A stretch of 64,000 bases of DNA from Chryseobacterium sp. JV274 (GTDB lineage: Bacteria; Bacteroidota; Bacteroidia; Flavobacteriales; Weeksellaceae), in the NCBI RefSeq assembly GCF_903969135.1, contig NZ_LR824569.1, forward strand, positions 4,237,001-4,301,000, given 5' to 3'. Position 1 is the stretch's first letter, and the number at the start of each line of letters is the position of its first letter. The notes under the pieces are model-generated. The model was given only the letters and a program-made list of their open reading frames with translations, made no database searches and was not told the origin of the DNA. This document shows positions 24,999 to 34,980 of the stretch, one piece after another. The position numbers and the translations under genes were made by a program.

Positions 24999-26174
24999 AT
25001 GGATAAAGTATATTTAGATAATGCCGCAACCACTCCGCTTGCAGAAGAAGTTATAGATGCAATGGTGGGCACTATGAAGATGAATTTCGGAAACCCGTCT
25101 TCAACGCACAGCTTTGGCCAGGAAGCAAAAATCCTTATTGAAAATGTAAGAAGACAGGTTGCAGACTATCTTCATGTAACTCCTGCTGAGATCATTTTTA
25201 CTTCCTGTGGAACCGAATCCAACAATATGATCATCAAATCCTCGGTAGAACACCTTGGAGTAGAAAGAATCATCAGCTCTCCTCTGGAACATAAATGTGT
25301 TTCTGAAAGTATTTTGGACATGAAAAACAGAAAAGGAGTAGAAGTAAACTACATCCGTCCGAATGAAAAAGGAGATATTGACCTTACAAAATTAGAAGAG
25401 CTTTTAAAAGCCTCAGATAAAAAAACATTGGTAAGCTTAATGCATGCCAACAACGAAATCGGAAATATCATTAATCTTAAACAAGTTGCCCAGCTGTGCA
25501 AAGAGCATCATGCCCTTTTCCACTCGGATACGGTACAGACGATGGCTCATATGAATCTTGATTTCTCTGATATTCCTGTAGACTTCGCTTCCTGTAGTGC
25601 CCATAAGTTTCACGGACCAAAAGGAGCTGGATTTGCATTTATCAGAAAAGCAACGGGCTTAAAAGGAATTATTACCGGAGGACCTCAGGAAAGAAGCCTT
25701 AGAGCCGGAACTGAAAATGTTAGCGGCATCGTAGGACTGGGTAAAGCGTTAGAGCTTTCTCTGAATCATATGGATGAATATACCAACCATATGCAGGATA
25801 TTAAAAATTACGCAATTGAAAAACTTTCTGCTGAAATTGAAGGAATTAAGTTCAACGGAAGAAGTGCTGAAAAAGAAAACAGCCTTTATACGGTTTTAAG
25901 TGCTTTACTACCTTATAAAAATCCATTGATAGGACTTCAGTTGGATATGAAAGGAATTGCAATCTCTCAGGGAAGTGCATGCTCATCAGGAGCTTCAAAA
26001 CCTTCAATGGTTATGATGATGGTGCTTTCTGAAGACGAAATGGATCATTGTACACCATTGCGTATCTCTTTCAGCCATATGACAACCAAAGCGGATATCG
26101 ATACATTAGTGAAGGCTCTGAAAGAAATTTCAAGCGACTATACTATAGAAAAAACTAATGTTGAGCATAGATAG
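24999..26174 (+). CDS. Cysteine desulfurase (NifS/IscS class)
   Basis: A PLP-dependent enzyme that takes sulfur from cysteine for iron-sulfur clusters and thio-cofactors. The 391-residue protein starts MDKVYLDNAATTP and contains the HANNEIG segment, HSDTVQ and SAHKFHGPKG, where Lys203 would carry PLP. The sulfur-accepting Cys328 lies in GSACSSGASKPS. The frame extends 23 codons upstream into the previous gene, but that part (MVYFYCSHRLQ) is non-homologous, so the ATG at 24999 is chosen. It starts two bases after the PrcB-like gene. Confidence 0.94.
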   Translation: MDKVYLDNAATTPLAEEVIDAMVGTMKMNFGNPSSTHSFGQEAKILIENVRRQVADYLHVTPAEIIFTSCGTESNNMIIKSSVEHLGVERIISSPLEHKCVSESILDMKNRKGVEVNYIRPNEKGDIDLTKLEELLKASDKKTLVSLMHANNEIGNIINLKQVAQLCKEHHALFHSDTVQTMAHMNLDFSDIPVDFASCSAHKFHGPKGAGFAFIRKATGLKGIITGGPQERSLRAGTENVSGIVGLGKALELSLNHMDEYTNHMQDIKNYAIEKLSAEIEGIKFNGRSAEKENSLYTVLSALLPYKNPLIGLQLDMKGIAISQGSACSSGASKPSMVMMMVLSEDEMDHCTPLRISFSHMTTKADIDTLVKALKEISSDYTIEKTNVEHR

Positions 26175-26193
26175 TCTTATGCTTTAAAAATCG

Positions 26194-26201
26194 TAATTTT
26201 G
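26194..26201 (+). promoter_or_regulatory. -7 promoter element of trxA
   Basis: TAATTTTG fits TAnnTTTG and lies 56 bases before the trxA ATG, between it and the cysteine desulfurase stop. No convincing -33 TTTG. Confidence 0.4.
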
Positions 26202-26257
26202 AACATCCAATAGAGGATTAAAAGAAAATAATATTAATTAAAATAAAAGAAACAAAA

Positions 26258-26575
26258 ATGGCTTTAGAAATTACAGACAGCTCATTTCAGGATACGGTTT
26301 TAAAATCTGATAAACCGGTATTAGTGGACTTTTGGGCAGTATGGTGTGGACCATGCAGAACTTTAGGACCAATCATCGAAGAAGTAGCATCAGATTTTGA
26401 AGGTAAAGCAATCGTTGGGAAAGTAGATGTAGACAACAACCAAGAGATTTCTATGCAGTATGGTATCAGAAATATCCCTACAGTTCTTATTTTTAAGAAT
26501 GGGGAAGTGGTAGATAAATTAGTAGGTGTGGCTCCAAAAGAGGTAATCGCTGAAAAATTAAGCGCTCACTTATAA
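26258..26575 (+). CDS. trxA: Thioredoxin
   Basis: A cytoplasmic dithiol-disulfide reductant of 105 residues. The active site WCGPC places Cys30 and Cys33 at the usual positions. DFWAVW before it and the cis-proline segment RNIPTVLIFKNGEVVDKLVG after it are canonical. No signal peptide. It has its own promoter-like element and a terminator. Confidence 0.97.
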   Translation: MALEITDSSFQDTVLKSDKPVLVDFWAVWCGPCRTLGPIIEEVASDFEGKAIVGKVDVDNNQEISMQYGIRNIPTVLIFKNGEVVDKLVGVAPKEVIAEKLSAHL

Positions 26576-26594
26576 AAAAATAAGTTTGATAATG

Positions 26595-26626
26595 AATGCC
26601 TTCCAGTATTGGGAGGCATTTTTTTT
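26595..26626 (+). terminator. trxA terminator
   Basis: A 10-bp stem (AATGCCTTCC 26595-26604, GGGAGGCATT 26611-26620, one G-T pair) and T8, starting 20 bases after the stop codon. Confidence 0.8.
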
Positions 26627-26633
26627 AAAATAA

Positions 26634-26664
26634 TTTGCAGATAACAAAAAAAGGTGTAATTTTG
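26634..26664 (+). promoter_or_regulatory. Promoter of the tRNA-Asp array
   Basis: TTTG at 26634-26637, a 19-base spacer and TAATTTTG at 26657-26664 fit the Bacteroidetes consensus. Start of transcription would be about 30 bases before the first tRNA. Confidence 0.65.
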
Positions 26665-26699
26665 CAACCACGAAAAAGAAACGACGTTCTTTAAAAAAT

Positions 26700-26773
26700 G
26701 ATCCGGTAGTTCAGCTGGTTAGAATGCCGCCCTGTCACGGCGGAGGTCGCGGGTTCGAGTCCCGTCCGGATCG
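26700..26773 (+). tRNA. tRNA-Asp (GTC), copy 1
   Basis: A 74-base cloverleaf with acceptor arms GATCCGG and CCGGATC, discriminator G, anticodon arm CCGCC/GGCGG and anticodon GTC at 26734-26736, and T arm GCGGGTTCGAGTCCCGT. CCA is not encoded. It is identical to the other four copies in the window. Confidence 0.97.
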
Positions 26774-26804
26774 CAGAAGTTTTCTCAATTTCTTTTAAAA
26801 AATT

Positions 26805-26878
26805 GATCCGGTAGTTCAGCTGGTTAGAATGCCGCCCTGTCACGGCGGAGGTCGCGGGTTCGAGTCCCGTCCGGATCG
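26805..26878 (+). tRNA. tRNA-Asp (GTC), copy 2
   Basis: Identical to copy 1, after a 31-base spacer containing GAAGTTTTCTCAATTTC. The near-identical spacers show tandem duplication of a unit of about 105 bases. Confidence 0.97.
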
Positions 26879-26911
26879 CGGAAGTTTTCTCAATTTCTTT
26901 TAAAAAAAATT

Positions 26912-26985
26912 GATCCGGTAGTTCAGCTGGTTAGAATGCCGCCCTGTCACGGCGGAGGTCGCGGGTTCGAGTCCCGTCCGGATCG
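26912..26985 (+). tRNA. tRNA-Asp (GTC), copy 3
   Basis: Identical to copy 1. The preceding spacer is 33 bases because the A run is two longer than in the other spacers. Confidence 0.97.
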
Positions 26986-27016
26986 CGGAAGTTTTCTCAA
27001 TTTCTTTTAAAAAATT

Positions 27017-27090
27017 GATCCGGTAGTTCAGCTGGTTAGAATGCCGCCCTGTCACGGCGGAGGTCGCGGGTTCGAGTCCCGTCCGGATCG
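27017..27090 (+). tRNA. tRNA-Asp (GTC), copy 4
   Basis: Identical to copy 1, last of the tandem array. It is followed by a terminator and then the polysaccharide locus. Confidence 0.97.
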
Positions 27091-27115
27091 CAAATACAAT
27101 ATAAAATTTGTATAG

Positions 27116-27152
27116 AATACTGTAAAATATATGTTTTACAGTATTTTTTTTG
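27116..27152 (+). terminator. Terminator of the tRNA-Asp array
   Basis: A perfect 12-bp stem (AATACTGTAAAA 27116-27127, arm 27134-27145) and a T8 tract. The rest of the gap to 27402 is AT-rich with no gene. An antisense frame over copy 4 here is a tRNA artefact. Confidence 0.8.
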
Positions 27153-27402
27153 TTTTATGTGTATTTTAAAAAAATGAGAACGGATCAGGTACAAAAGCTG
27201 GATGGAAATAATATCCGTATATCTCGGTGGGTTTATGGGTCTTTTTAATAATCTGTTTTTGGAATTTTGTTTCAAAATGTTAATTTATAATTTAAATAAA
27301 AATTAGCATGTAGTACTAAAAATATTAATAATAATTGTTACCTTCGCCCAATAATAAAAGCCACTGAGTGTTGAATTAATGAAAATGATATTTTAGGTTT
27401 AT

Positions 27403-29310
27403 TTGTATATGGGGGATATTTTTAAAATCAGGGAGTTAAGGTATATACCCAGATGGTCGGTTTTTTTTATCGACATTTCAGTTATTTTCTTTTCTGTTTT
27501 AGTTTCATATTTGTTCTTAAAAAGTCTGGAGGTAAAACTGAACTTTATTGAGTACCAAAATGAAAAAATATTTTCAGTAATTATTGTTAATATTCTGTTT
27601 ATACTCCTGTTCAAAACATATGCAGGAATCATAAGACATTCTACTTTTTTAGATTTTTGTAAAATTTTGTGGTCTTCGGGTAGTGCTCTTATTGCATTAC
27701 TGGGACTGAATTTTATATCGGGACTGGCATTGGGTAAACCTCTTTTTTTATATCCGGTTCTGTTTTTATTTTTCTTTATTTCTATTTTTCTGATGTTCTT
27801 TTTCAGAATGATAACCAAACAGTTTTTTTCTATATTTATGGATGTTAAGGATATTTCATCTAAGGAAAGGGTTGCTGTTGTAGGAATAAGTGATGCTTCT
27901 GTTTCATTAGCGAATGCTATTATTCACCATCCTGATCATCCCTATCAGCTGGCAGGATTTCTTAGTGCCAGATCAGATTCTAAGAAAGCAATGCTGCTAG
28001 GTCATAAGATTTATAATAAAAAACAGTTTCTTAAAAGCAATAATCTGAGAGAACAGTTTGATGCTGTTTTAATCAAAGATATGATGACAAAGCGGGAAAT
28101 GGAAGAATGGACTGCTCTTGCATTGGATAATGGATTGAAAGTATTAAAAGCACCCGTAGCCAGTATAATAAAAGAAGATGATGTTGTAAAAGGCATCCGT
28201 CCGCTTAAGATTGAAGATTTGCTTAATCGTCCGGCCATTAAAATAGAAGGGGACGAGGTAAAGAGTTTTCATGTTAATAAAACTATTTTAGTAACCGGAG
28301 GCGCCGGGTCTATAGGAAGCGAAATTGTAAGGCAGGTTGCTCAATTGAATTCATCACTTATTGTGGTGGTTGATCAGGCGGAATCTCCTTTATACGAACT
28401 GCAGCTTGAATTATTAGAGAGATTCCCGAACCAAAGATTCAAATTTGTATTGGCAGATATTTCAAACTATCCAAGGATGGAAAAACTGTTTGAAGATTAT
28501 CAGTTTTCAATTGTCTATCATGCGGCTGCGTACAAACATGTTCCCTTAATAGAAGATAATCCGCATGAAGCTATTTTTGTCAATATCGGAGGAACTAAAA
28601 ATTTAGCTCTTTTATCGAAAAAATATAGTGTAAATCGTTTTGTGATGGTATCTACAGATAAAGCTGTAAACCCAACTAACGTAATGGGAGCTTCTAAAAG
28701 AGCCGCTGAACTTTTTGTACAATCTTTACAAAATTCTTCTGAGAATACAACAAAATTTATTACAACACGTTTTGGAAATGTACTAGGTTCCAACGGTTCT
28801 GTAATACCGCATTTCAAAAAACAAATTGAAAAAGGAGGTCCGGTTACAATTACTCATCCTGATATTATTCGTTATTTTATGACTATCCCGGAAGCCTGCG
28901 AATTGGTACTTCAGGCAGGAACAATGGGAGAAGGGGGTGAGATTTATGTTTTTGATATGGGTAAACCTGTCAAAATCTTGGATTTAGCAGAAAGAATGAT
29001 TAAATTATCAGGATATACGCCAGGTATTGATATTAAAATTGATTTTATAGGCTTACGACCAGGTGAAAAATTATATGAAGAACTTTTAACAGATCATTCT
29101 ACGACTATTCCTACGCATCATGAGAAAATTATGATATCCAGAGATCCGGTGATGGAGTTTGAAGATATAGAAGCTTTGTGTCAACGGATTATTATGTTAG
29201 CAGTGAATAAGGATAGTTTACAAATTGTGAAAACATTAAAAGTTATTGTACCAGAATTTATAAGCAATAATTCGGAATTTGAAGTTTTAGATAAAATATC
29301 TGAACATTAA
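27403..29310 (+). CDS. Membrane-bound nucleotide-sugar 4,6-dehydratase (FlaA1/CapD/WbpM type)
   Basis: Predicted to convert UDP-GlcNAc to the 4-keto-6-deoxy sugar that starts QuiNAc, FucNAc or bacillosamine synthesis. The 635-residue long form has about four membrane helices (residues 15-120) and a first Rossmann-like domain (about 150-250). The catalytic SDR domain follows, with TGGAGSIGSE (about 296-305). The usual catalytic Tyr is replaced by Met428 with Lys432 (VMGASKR), as in PglF and WbpM. It is the first gene of the polysaccharide locus, with 215 bases before the export genes. No partner aminotransferase or C4-reductase is in the locus. Confidence 0.92.
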   Translation: MYMGDIFKIRELRYIPRWSVFFIDISVIFFSVLVSYLFLKSLEVKLNFIEYQNEKIFSVIIVNILFILLFKTYAGIIRHSTFLDFCKILWSSGSALIALLGLNFISGLALGKPLFLYPVLFLFFFISIFLMFFFRMITKQFFSIFMDVKDISSKERVAVVGISDASVSLANAIIHHPDHPYQLAGFLSARSDSKKAMLLGHKIYNKKQFLKSNNLREQFDAVLIKDMMTKREMEEWTALALDNGLKVLKAPVASIIKEDDVVKGIRPLKIEDLLNRPAIKIEGDEVKSFHVNKTILVTGGAGSIGSEIVRQVAQLNSSLIVVVDQAESPLYELQLELLERFPNQRFKFVLADISNYPRMEKLFEDYQFSIVYHAAAYKHVPLIEDNPHEAIFVNIGGTKNLALLSKKYSVNRFVMVSTDKAVNPTNVMGASKRAAELFVQSLQNSSENTTKFITTRFGNVLGSNGSVIPHFKKQIEKGGPVTITHPDIIRYFMTIPEACELVLQAGTMGEGGEIYVFDMGKPVKILDLAERMIKLSGYTPGIDIKIDFIGLRPGEKLYEELLTDHSTTIPTHHEKIMISRDPVMEFEDIEALCQRIIMLAVNKDSLQIVKTLKVIVPEFISNNSEFEVLDKISEH

Positions 29311-29525
29311 GTATATGAGTGAATTATATGAATGAAATTAATAAAAAAAATAGTGGAAAATAATAATTTTCGTTATTTTGTTTTCAAACGGAATGAAAAT
29401 TGCTAGAAAAAGAAATAATCTAAATATAGGGATTAAAATACGCCTCACATAAGTAAAAACTTCTTATAACATAGTATCTTAAATAAAATTGAAGTTAACT
29501 CAAGTAGACTAGAACAAAAAAACAT

Positions 29526-30317
29526 ATGAATAAAACTATTATTGCGTATATAATACTGTTATCGGTTACTTTATTATCATGTAGACCGAAGCAAAATATG
29601 GTATATATATCAAAACATAATATGGAAGAGGAAGTTGCAAAAGCAAAGTTCCAGGGCTTACATATTCAGGAAGGAGATGTACTTTTAATTCTTGTTTCTG
29701 CACTGGATGAAGTTGCAGTAAAACCATTTAATCTTAACACTACAAATAAGGTAGGAAGCACTTCAAATGCCGGAATAAATCAATATGCACAACCAAGTGA
29801 GTATTTGGTAAATGAGGAAGGAAACATCTATTTTCCTGTAATAGGGAATGTATATGCTAAAGGAATGTCGCAGATACAACTGAAGAATGACCTTGAGGCT
29901 CGTCTTAAGAGATATCTTACAGATCCTATGGTGAGTATTACTCTCAAAAATTTCAATGTGAGTATCTTAGGTGAAGTAAAAAATCCGGGACAGAAAGAAA
30001 GTGTTTCTCAAAAGATTAACATTTTTCAGGCATTAGGCCTTGCCGGTGATATGACAGATTTTGGAGACCGTACCAATGTAAAGCTTATCCGTACTGGAGA
30101 AGATGGGACTGATCAGATTGCTAATGTTGATCTTACCAGATCTGATATTGTAAGTTCTCCATACTATTATATGAAACAAAATGACATATTATATGTACAG
30201 CCGGACAAAAACAAACAGGTTCAGGCCAACTCGAACCCGAACAGAGCGCTTACATTCCAGATTATTGGTGCATTATTAACAGCGGGCACGCTTATTATTG
30301 CCTTAACACGAAGATAA
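29526..30317 (+). CDS. Wza-type polysaccharide export lipoprotein
   Basis: An outer-membrane-associated exporter for capsule or exopolysaccharide. The 263-residue protein has a lipobox (TLLSC), the Poly_export domain (about 45-130, with LHIQEGDVLLI and EYLVNEEGNIYFPVIG) and an SLBB domain (about 140-220, NVSILGEVKNPG). A C-terminal membrane helix (TFQIIGALLTAGTLIIAL) follows. It is shorter than E. coli Wza, as usual in Bacteroidetes. The tyrosine-kinase gene follows after three bases. Confidence 0.92.
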   Translation: MNKTIIAYIILLSVTLLSCRPKQNMVYISKHNMEEEVAKAKFQGLHIQEGDVLLILVSALDEVAVKPFNLNTTNKVGSTSNAGINQYAQPSEYLVNEEGNIYFPVIGNVYAKGMSQIQLKNDLEARLKRYLTDPMVSITLKNFNVSILGEVKNPGQKESVSQKINIFQALGLAGDMTDFGDRTNVKLIRTGEDGTDQIANVDLTRSDIVSSPYYYMKQNDILYVQPDKNKQVQANSNPNRALTFQIIGALLTAGTLIIALTRR

Positions 30318-30320
30318 AAT

Positions 30321-32660
30321 ATGCAGAAGATAGAATTTCAGGAAAAGGAAGATAGTTTGAATCTAAGAAAAGTTATCTCTCAATACCTATATAAATGGCC
30401 GTGGTTTATTGCTTCCATTTTACTTTTTGTAATAGGAGCTTACATTTATCTTAGATATAGTGTACCTCAATATCAATCAACAACGGTTCTTAAATTTGAT
30501 AAAAAACAAAATAATCTTTCCTCAGCATTATCAGATCTGGAGAATCTTGGTATGGGCTTAGGGAATGCTGATGAGCTGAAAAGTGAGGGAGCTGTTGTAA
30601 CCTCACGACCTATCCTCATGGAGGTTGTGAAAAATCTTAATCTTAATGTTGAATATTTCAATACAGGAGAAATTAAAGATTCACAGCTATTTAACAAAAT
30701 TCCCGTTGTTGCAAAAGTATTATCATATAATAATAATGAAAATTTTAAATTTTCTGAATATACAATGATGGACTTAAAGGGGGATGAGTTTACGCTTCAG
30801 AATGAAAAAAAAGCAACCTTTAAAGGTAAGTTTAATATTCCTCTGAATTTAGATTTTGGAATCGTAATGTTTCAGAGAAATTCTGCTGTTCCTTTTAAAT
30901 CAAAATATAAAGTAATTTTTTGGAATCCCATTGAGAAAGTAAAAAAATTAGAAAAAACGGTTGAGATCAATTTACCAGATGAAAAAGCCATGCTAATGGA
31001 AATAAACCTGATAGGATCTCTTCCTGAAAAATCGGAGGCTATTCTTAATGAGGTGACTAAGCAATATAATCTGGATGGTCAGAAAGATAAAAATTTACAA
31101 GCTCAGAATACTCAGGAATTCATCGATAAAAGACTGGAAGTGATTACCAAAGACCTTTCAGGGGTAGAAAACCAAAAAGAAGATTTCGAGAACCGTAATC
31201 GTATTGTAGATATTCAGGCACAGGCGGAACTTGCATTACAGAATACAAGTGATAACACCAAAGTTCTCCTTCAGCAGCAGGCTCAGCTAGACCTTCTGAA
31301 TTCACTTTCAGGAGAGGCTTCAAAAGGCAATAACCAGCTTATGCCATCCAACCTTGGGTTGAATCCTTCATTGGAACAATCTATAACTCAGTATAACTCA
31401 TTGATTATCAGTAGAAATAAAACCCTTAAACAAGCGACCAATGAAAACCCTGCTGTTATAGAAATGAACAGGGAAATTGCTTCTTTAAAGGAAGTAATCC
31501 GTGATAATATCCGTGAGCAGAAGCAAACGGTACAGACAGGTATTTCTCAGCTGCAGAACCAGATCAATACTAACAACAGTATGATTCAAAAAGTTCCCGG
31601 ACAGTCTAAAGTCTATAGGGGAATTGAGCGTCAGCAAAATCTTAAAGAACAGTTGTTTTTATTTCTCCTTCAAAAAAGAGAAGAAAATGCAATCAATCTA
31701 TCGGTAAATGTACCGAAAGCTAAAATTGTAAACCCTGCATTTACAGAAGATATACCTGTATCCCCTAAAAAAGATATTATCCTTTTAGGAGCAATGTTAC
31801 TTGGTATATTATTTCCTTTTGCTGTTTTATACTTCCTTTTCATGCTGGATGATAAGATTTATACCAGAGATGATATTAAAGAACGCTCAGAATTGGGTGT
31901 ATTGGTAGACATACCTTCACTTAAGGATAATGAAAATCATTTGATACAGAAAAACGACTTTTCCGAGTTGGCTGAAGCTTTCAGAGTTCTTGTTTCAAAC
32001 CTTAAATTCGTTTTGCCTGTAAAGGAGACTGCTAAAGTAGTTATGGTAACTTCTTCAGTAAAAGGAGAAGGGAAAACCCTGGTATCCGTGAATCTTGCAC
32101 TTACCATTGCCAATAAGAATTCAAGAGCGCTTCTGATAGGTTCGGATATTCGTAACCCTCAGATTCAGCGATATGACAGTGAGCCAACCAAAAGAAAAGG
32201 TCTTACAGAATATTTATATGATAATTCTGTAAACGTGGAAGAACTTATCCATACATCCACTACCAATCCTTCATGTGATGTCATTTATGCCGGAGCAATT
32301 CCTCCTAACCCTCAGGAACTGCTTTCTAACGGAAGGTATCAAAAACTTATTGCGGAGATGTCTTCTCAATATGCATATATCATTATAGACTCTGCACCAC
32401 TTATGCTGGTTTCAGATACTCTTAGCATCGTTGATACAGCAGATGCAACATTATATGTTGTAAGATCAGGAGTATCAAGAAATATTTTGATAGATTTTGC
32501 TAATGATCTGGTGAAAGACTCTAAGTTGAAGAATGTGTCTTTTGTCATTAATGATGTTTCAAAACGTGCAGGAGGTTACGGATATAACTATAGCTATGGA
32601 TATGGCTACAGTCAAACAAATGATAAAAAAAGTTGGTGGAGTAAAATTTTCAAATCATAA
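30321..32660 (+). CDS. Wzc-type polysaccharide co-polymerase and BY-kinase
   Basis: An inner-membrane protein that sets chain length and drives export through cyclic autophosphorylation. Of its 779 residues, a Wzz domain lies between helices at about 31-49 and 488-506, with coiled coil between. The cytoplasmic kinase has Walker A SSVKGEGKT (about 577-585), Walker A' LLIGSDIRNP and Walker B YIIIDSAPLM. The C-terminal tyrosine cluster GYGYNYSYGYGYS is the phosphorylation tail. No cognate low-molecular-weight or PHP phosphatase is seen in the locus, so dephosphorylation must be done from elsewhere. Confidence 0.94.
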   Translation: MQKIEFQEKEDSLNLRKVISQYLYKWPWFIASILLFVIGAYIYLRYSVPQYQSTTVLKFDKKQNNLSSALSDLENLGMGLGNADELKSEGAVVTSRPILMEVVKNLNLNVEYFNTGEIKDSQLFNKIPVVAKVLSYNNNENFKFSEYTMMDLKGDEFTLQNEKKATFKGKFNIPLNLDFGIVMFQRNSAVPFKSKYKVIFWNPIEKVKKLEKTVEINLPDEKAMLMEINLIGSLPEKSEAILNEVTKQYNLDGQKDKNLQAQNTQEFIDKRLEVITKDLSGVENQKEDFENRNRIVDIQAQAELALQNTSDNTKVLLQQQAQLDLLNSLSGEASKGNNQLMPSNLGLNPSLEQSITQYNSLIISRNKTLKQATNENPAVIEMNREIASLKEVIRDNIREQKQTVQTGISQLQNQINTNNSMIQKVPGQSKVYRGIERQQNLKEQLFLFLLQKREENAINLSVNVPKAKIVNPAFTEDIPVSPKKDIILLGAMLLGILFPFAVLYFLFMLDDKIYTRDDIKERSELGVLVDIPSLKDNENHLIQKNDFSELAEAFRVLVSNLKFVLPVKETAKVVMVTSSVKGEGKTLVSVNLALTIANKNSRALLIGSDIRNPQIQRYDSEPTKRKGLTEYLYDNSVNVEELIHTSTTNPSCDVIYAGAIPPNPQELLSNGRYQKLIAEMSSQYAYIIIDSAPLMLVSDTLSIVDTADATLYVVRSGVSRNILIDFANDLVKDSKLKNVSFVINDVSKRAGGYGYNYSYGYGYSQTNDKKSWWSKIFKS

Positions 32661-32662
32661 AA

Positions 32663-33631
32663 ATGAATAAAATTTTAATTACAGGTGGAGCGGGTTTTAT
32701 CGGTTCTAACTTAACAGAGTATTTTTTAAATAAAGGCTATTATGTAGTGTGCTTAGACAATTTTGCAACAGGACACCGTCATAATGTTGAACCTTTCCTT
32801 GGAAATCCAAACTATCAGCTTATCGAAGGAGATATCCGTGATTTGGAAGTTTGTCAGAAAGCGGTGGAAAATGTAGATTATATTCTGCATCAGGCTGCTC
32901 TCGGTTCAGTTCCCAGATCAATTAAGGATCCTATTACAAGTAACGATGTGAATGTTTCAGGATTTTTAAATATGCTGATTGCTGCACGAGATGCCAAAGT
33001 AAAGCGTTTTGTTTATGCAGCTTCCTCATCCACATATGGTGATTCTGCATCATTACCTAAAGTAGAAGATGTTATCGGAAGACCATTATCACCATACGCC
33101 ATTACCAAATATGTAAATGAATTGTATGCAGATGTATTCGGAAAAACTTACGGATTGGAATGCATTGGTTTGAGATATTTTAATGTGTTTGGAAGGAGAC
33201 AGGATCCCAACGGAGCTTATGCTGCTGTGATTCCATTATTTATAAAACAGTTGATCAATCATGAGTCACCGAAAATTAATGGTACAGGTGATTATTCCCG
33301 TGATTTTACATACATTGACAACGTAATTCAGATGAATGAGCTGGCCATGCTTACTGAAAGCCCGGATGCAGTGAATACAGTTTATAATACAGCAGTGGGT
33401 GATCGTACAACATTGAATGATCTGATTGGATATCTTAAAAAATATCTTAGCGAATTTGATGGAGAGATTGCCAATATTGATGCTGTTCATGGTCCGAACC
33501 GTGTAGGAGATATTCCACACTCACTGGCATCAGTTGAAAAAGCAGAAAAATTATTAGGATATAAACCTAGCCACAATATAGATAAAGGTTTAAAAGAAGC
33601 TATTAACTGGTATTGGACAAATTTAAAGTAA
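32663..33631 (+). CDS. NAD-dependent UDP-N-acetylhexosamine C4-epimerase (WbpP/TviC type)
   Basis: A 322-residue extended SDR. TGGAGFIGS (7-15) binds NAD, SSSTYGDS provides the catalytic Ser/Thr, and Tyr145 with Lys149 (SPYAITKYV) completes the triad. The sequence style (DNFATGHRHNVE, AALGSVPRS) matches UDP-GlcNAc/UDP-GalNAc epimerases of the Vi-antigen and O6 pathways. Paired with the next gene it would give UDP-GalNAcA, though the order of the two steps is not determined. It starts two bases after wzc. Confidence 0.88.
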   Translation: MNKILITGGAGFIGSNLTEYFLNKGYYVVCLDNFATGHRHNVEPFLGNPNYQLIEGDIRDLEVCQKAVENVDYILHQAALGSVPRSIKDPITSNDVNVSGFLNMLIAARDAKVKRFVYAASSSTYGDSASLPKVEDVIGRPLSPYAITKYVNELYADVFGKTYGLECIGLRYFNVFGRRQDPNGAYAAVIPLFIKQLINHESPKINGTGDYSRDFTYIDNVIQMNELAMLTESPDAVNTVYNTAVGDRTTLNDLIGYLKKYLSEFDGEIANIDAVHGPNRVGDIPHSLASVEKAEKLLGYKPSHNIDKGLKEAINWYWTNLK

Positions 33632-33651
33632 CATTTTTTAATTGAATCTTT

Positions 33652-34944
33652 ATGAAGAAAGAACATAAAATTGCCATTATAGGACTAGGATATGTCGGTT
33701 TGCCTTTAGCCAGGTTGTTTGCCACACAATATTCGGTTGTAGGTTTTGATATTAATAAGAAAAGGATTGCAGAATTGAACACTGGGGTAGACAGTACTCT
33801 GGAAGTGGAAAATGAAGTATTGGAATCTGTATTAATTCAGAATAACCCTTTTAACCAGGGAGCTGCAAAAGGATTATATTGTTCAGCTGATATCAAGGAT
33901 ATTCAGGATGCTGACATTTACGTTATTACTGTTCCTACTCCGGTGGATCAGCATAACCGTCCTGACCTTACTCCGCTGTATAAAGCCTCAGAAACTGTAG
34001 GAAAAGTATTGTCCAAAGGTGATATTGTGATTTACGAATCTACAGTATATCCCGGAGCTACTGAAGAAGAATGTATCCCTGTTCTTGAAAAAGTTTCAGG
34101 AATGGTATTTAACCAGGACTTCTTTGCAGGATATTCTCCTGAACGTATTAATCCCGGTGACAAAGAGCATACTGTTGAAAAGATCTTAAAAGTTACCTCG
34201 GGCTCAACACCTGAAATCGGGGAAATAGTAAATAATTTATATCAGTCCGTAATCATTGCAGGAACTCATTTGGCTCCAACAATCAAGGTTGCAGAAGCTG
34301 CCAAGGTAATTGAAAATTCACAAAGGGATATTAATATTGCTTTTGTAAACGAATTGGCAAAAATATTCAATCTTTTAGATATTGATACTCATGCAGTTTT
34401 GGAAGCAGCAGGAACCAAATGGAACTTTTTACCCTTCAAACCAGGGTTAGTAGGAGGACACTGTATTGGTGTAGATCCATATTATCTGGCTCAGAAAGCT
34501 CAGGAAAAAGGATATCATCCTGAAATTATATTAGCAGGACGCCGTCTTAATGATTCCATGGGACAGTATGTAGCTTCTCAGCTATTGAAAACCATGATTA
34601 AAAACAAGGTAACCATCAATGGTGCCACAGTTTTGAATTTAGGAATAACGTTTAAAGAAAACTGTCCGGATGTACGTAATACAAAGGCGGTAGATGTGAT
34701 TCATGGGCTTGAAGACTATGCTTTACAGGTTACAACTTTTGATCCATGGGCTAATCCTGATGAAGTAAGACACGAATATGGACTAGAGGTCGTGAATGAA
34801 ATTCCACAGGAAAAATATGATGCTATTATCCTTACCGTTGCACATAAACAATTCAATGATCTGGATTTAAAAAATCATTTAAAAGAAAATGGAATAATTT
34901 ATGACGTAAAAGGAATCTTAGAAGAAAGTCATTCAAGATTATAA
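33652..34944 (+). CDS. UDP-N-acetylhexosamine 6-dehydrogenase (WbpO/TviB type)
   Basis: Oxidises UDP-HexNAc to the uronic acid with two NAD. The 430-residue protein has [11 protein letters not shown] (NAD fold) and [23 protein letters not shown] follows with catalytic Cys271, and the C-terminal domain begins with [16 protein letters not shown]. These features fit the UDP-glucose/GDP-mannose dehydrogenase family, TviB/WbpO branch. Together with the epimerase just upstream it implies a hexosaminuronic acid in the polymer, giving a negatively charged surface. Confidence 0.92.
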   Translation: MKKEHKIAIIGLGYVGLPLARLFATQYSVVGFDINKKRIAELNTGVDSTLEVENEVLESVLIQNNPFNQGAAKGLYCSADIKDIQDADIYVITVPTPVDQHNRPDLTPLYKASETVGKVLSKGDIVIYESTVYPGATEEECIPVLEKVSGMVFNQDFFAGYSPERINPGDKEHTVEKILKVTSGSTPEIGEIVNNLYQSVIIAGTHLAPTIKVAEAAKVIENSQRDINIAFVNELAKIFNLLDIDTHAVLEAAGTKWNFLPFKPGLVGGHCIGVDPYYLAQKAQEKGYHPEIILAGRRLNDSMGQYVASQLLKTMIKNKVTINGATVLNLGITFKENCPDVRNTKAVDVIHGLEDYALQVTTFDPWANPDEVRHEYGLEVVNEIPQEKYDAIILTVAHKQFNDLDLKNHLKENGIIYDVKGILEESHSRL

Positions 34945-34980
34945 ATAAATATGAACTAAATAATATTTATTACTATAATA

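Larger units (their letters stand above)
26700..27090 (+). repeat. Tandem repeat of four tRNA-Asp units
   Basis: Four units of tRNA (74 bases, identical) plus spacer (31-33 bases, nearly identical). Because a fifth copy with a related upstream spacer lies at 44122, the array is one end of a 17-kb direct repeat. Confidence 0.9.

Noticed and set aside
26700..27090. CRISPR-like array
   Set aside because: The regular repeat of about 105 bases is tandem tRNA genes with near-identical spacers, the opposite of a CRISPR array.
27036..27275. 79-residue minus-strand frame ending CDPDGTRTRDLRRDRAAF
   Set aside because: It is the antisense of tRNA-Asp copy 4. This peptide tail is a known artefact of calling genes across tRNAs.
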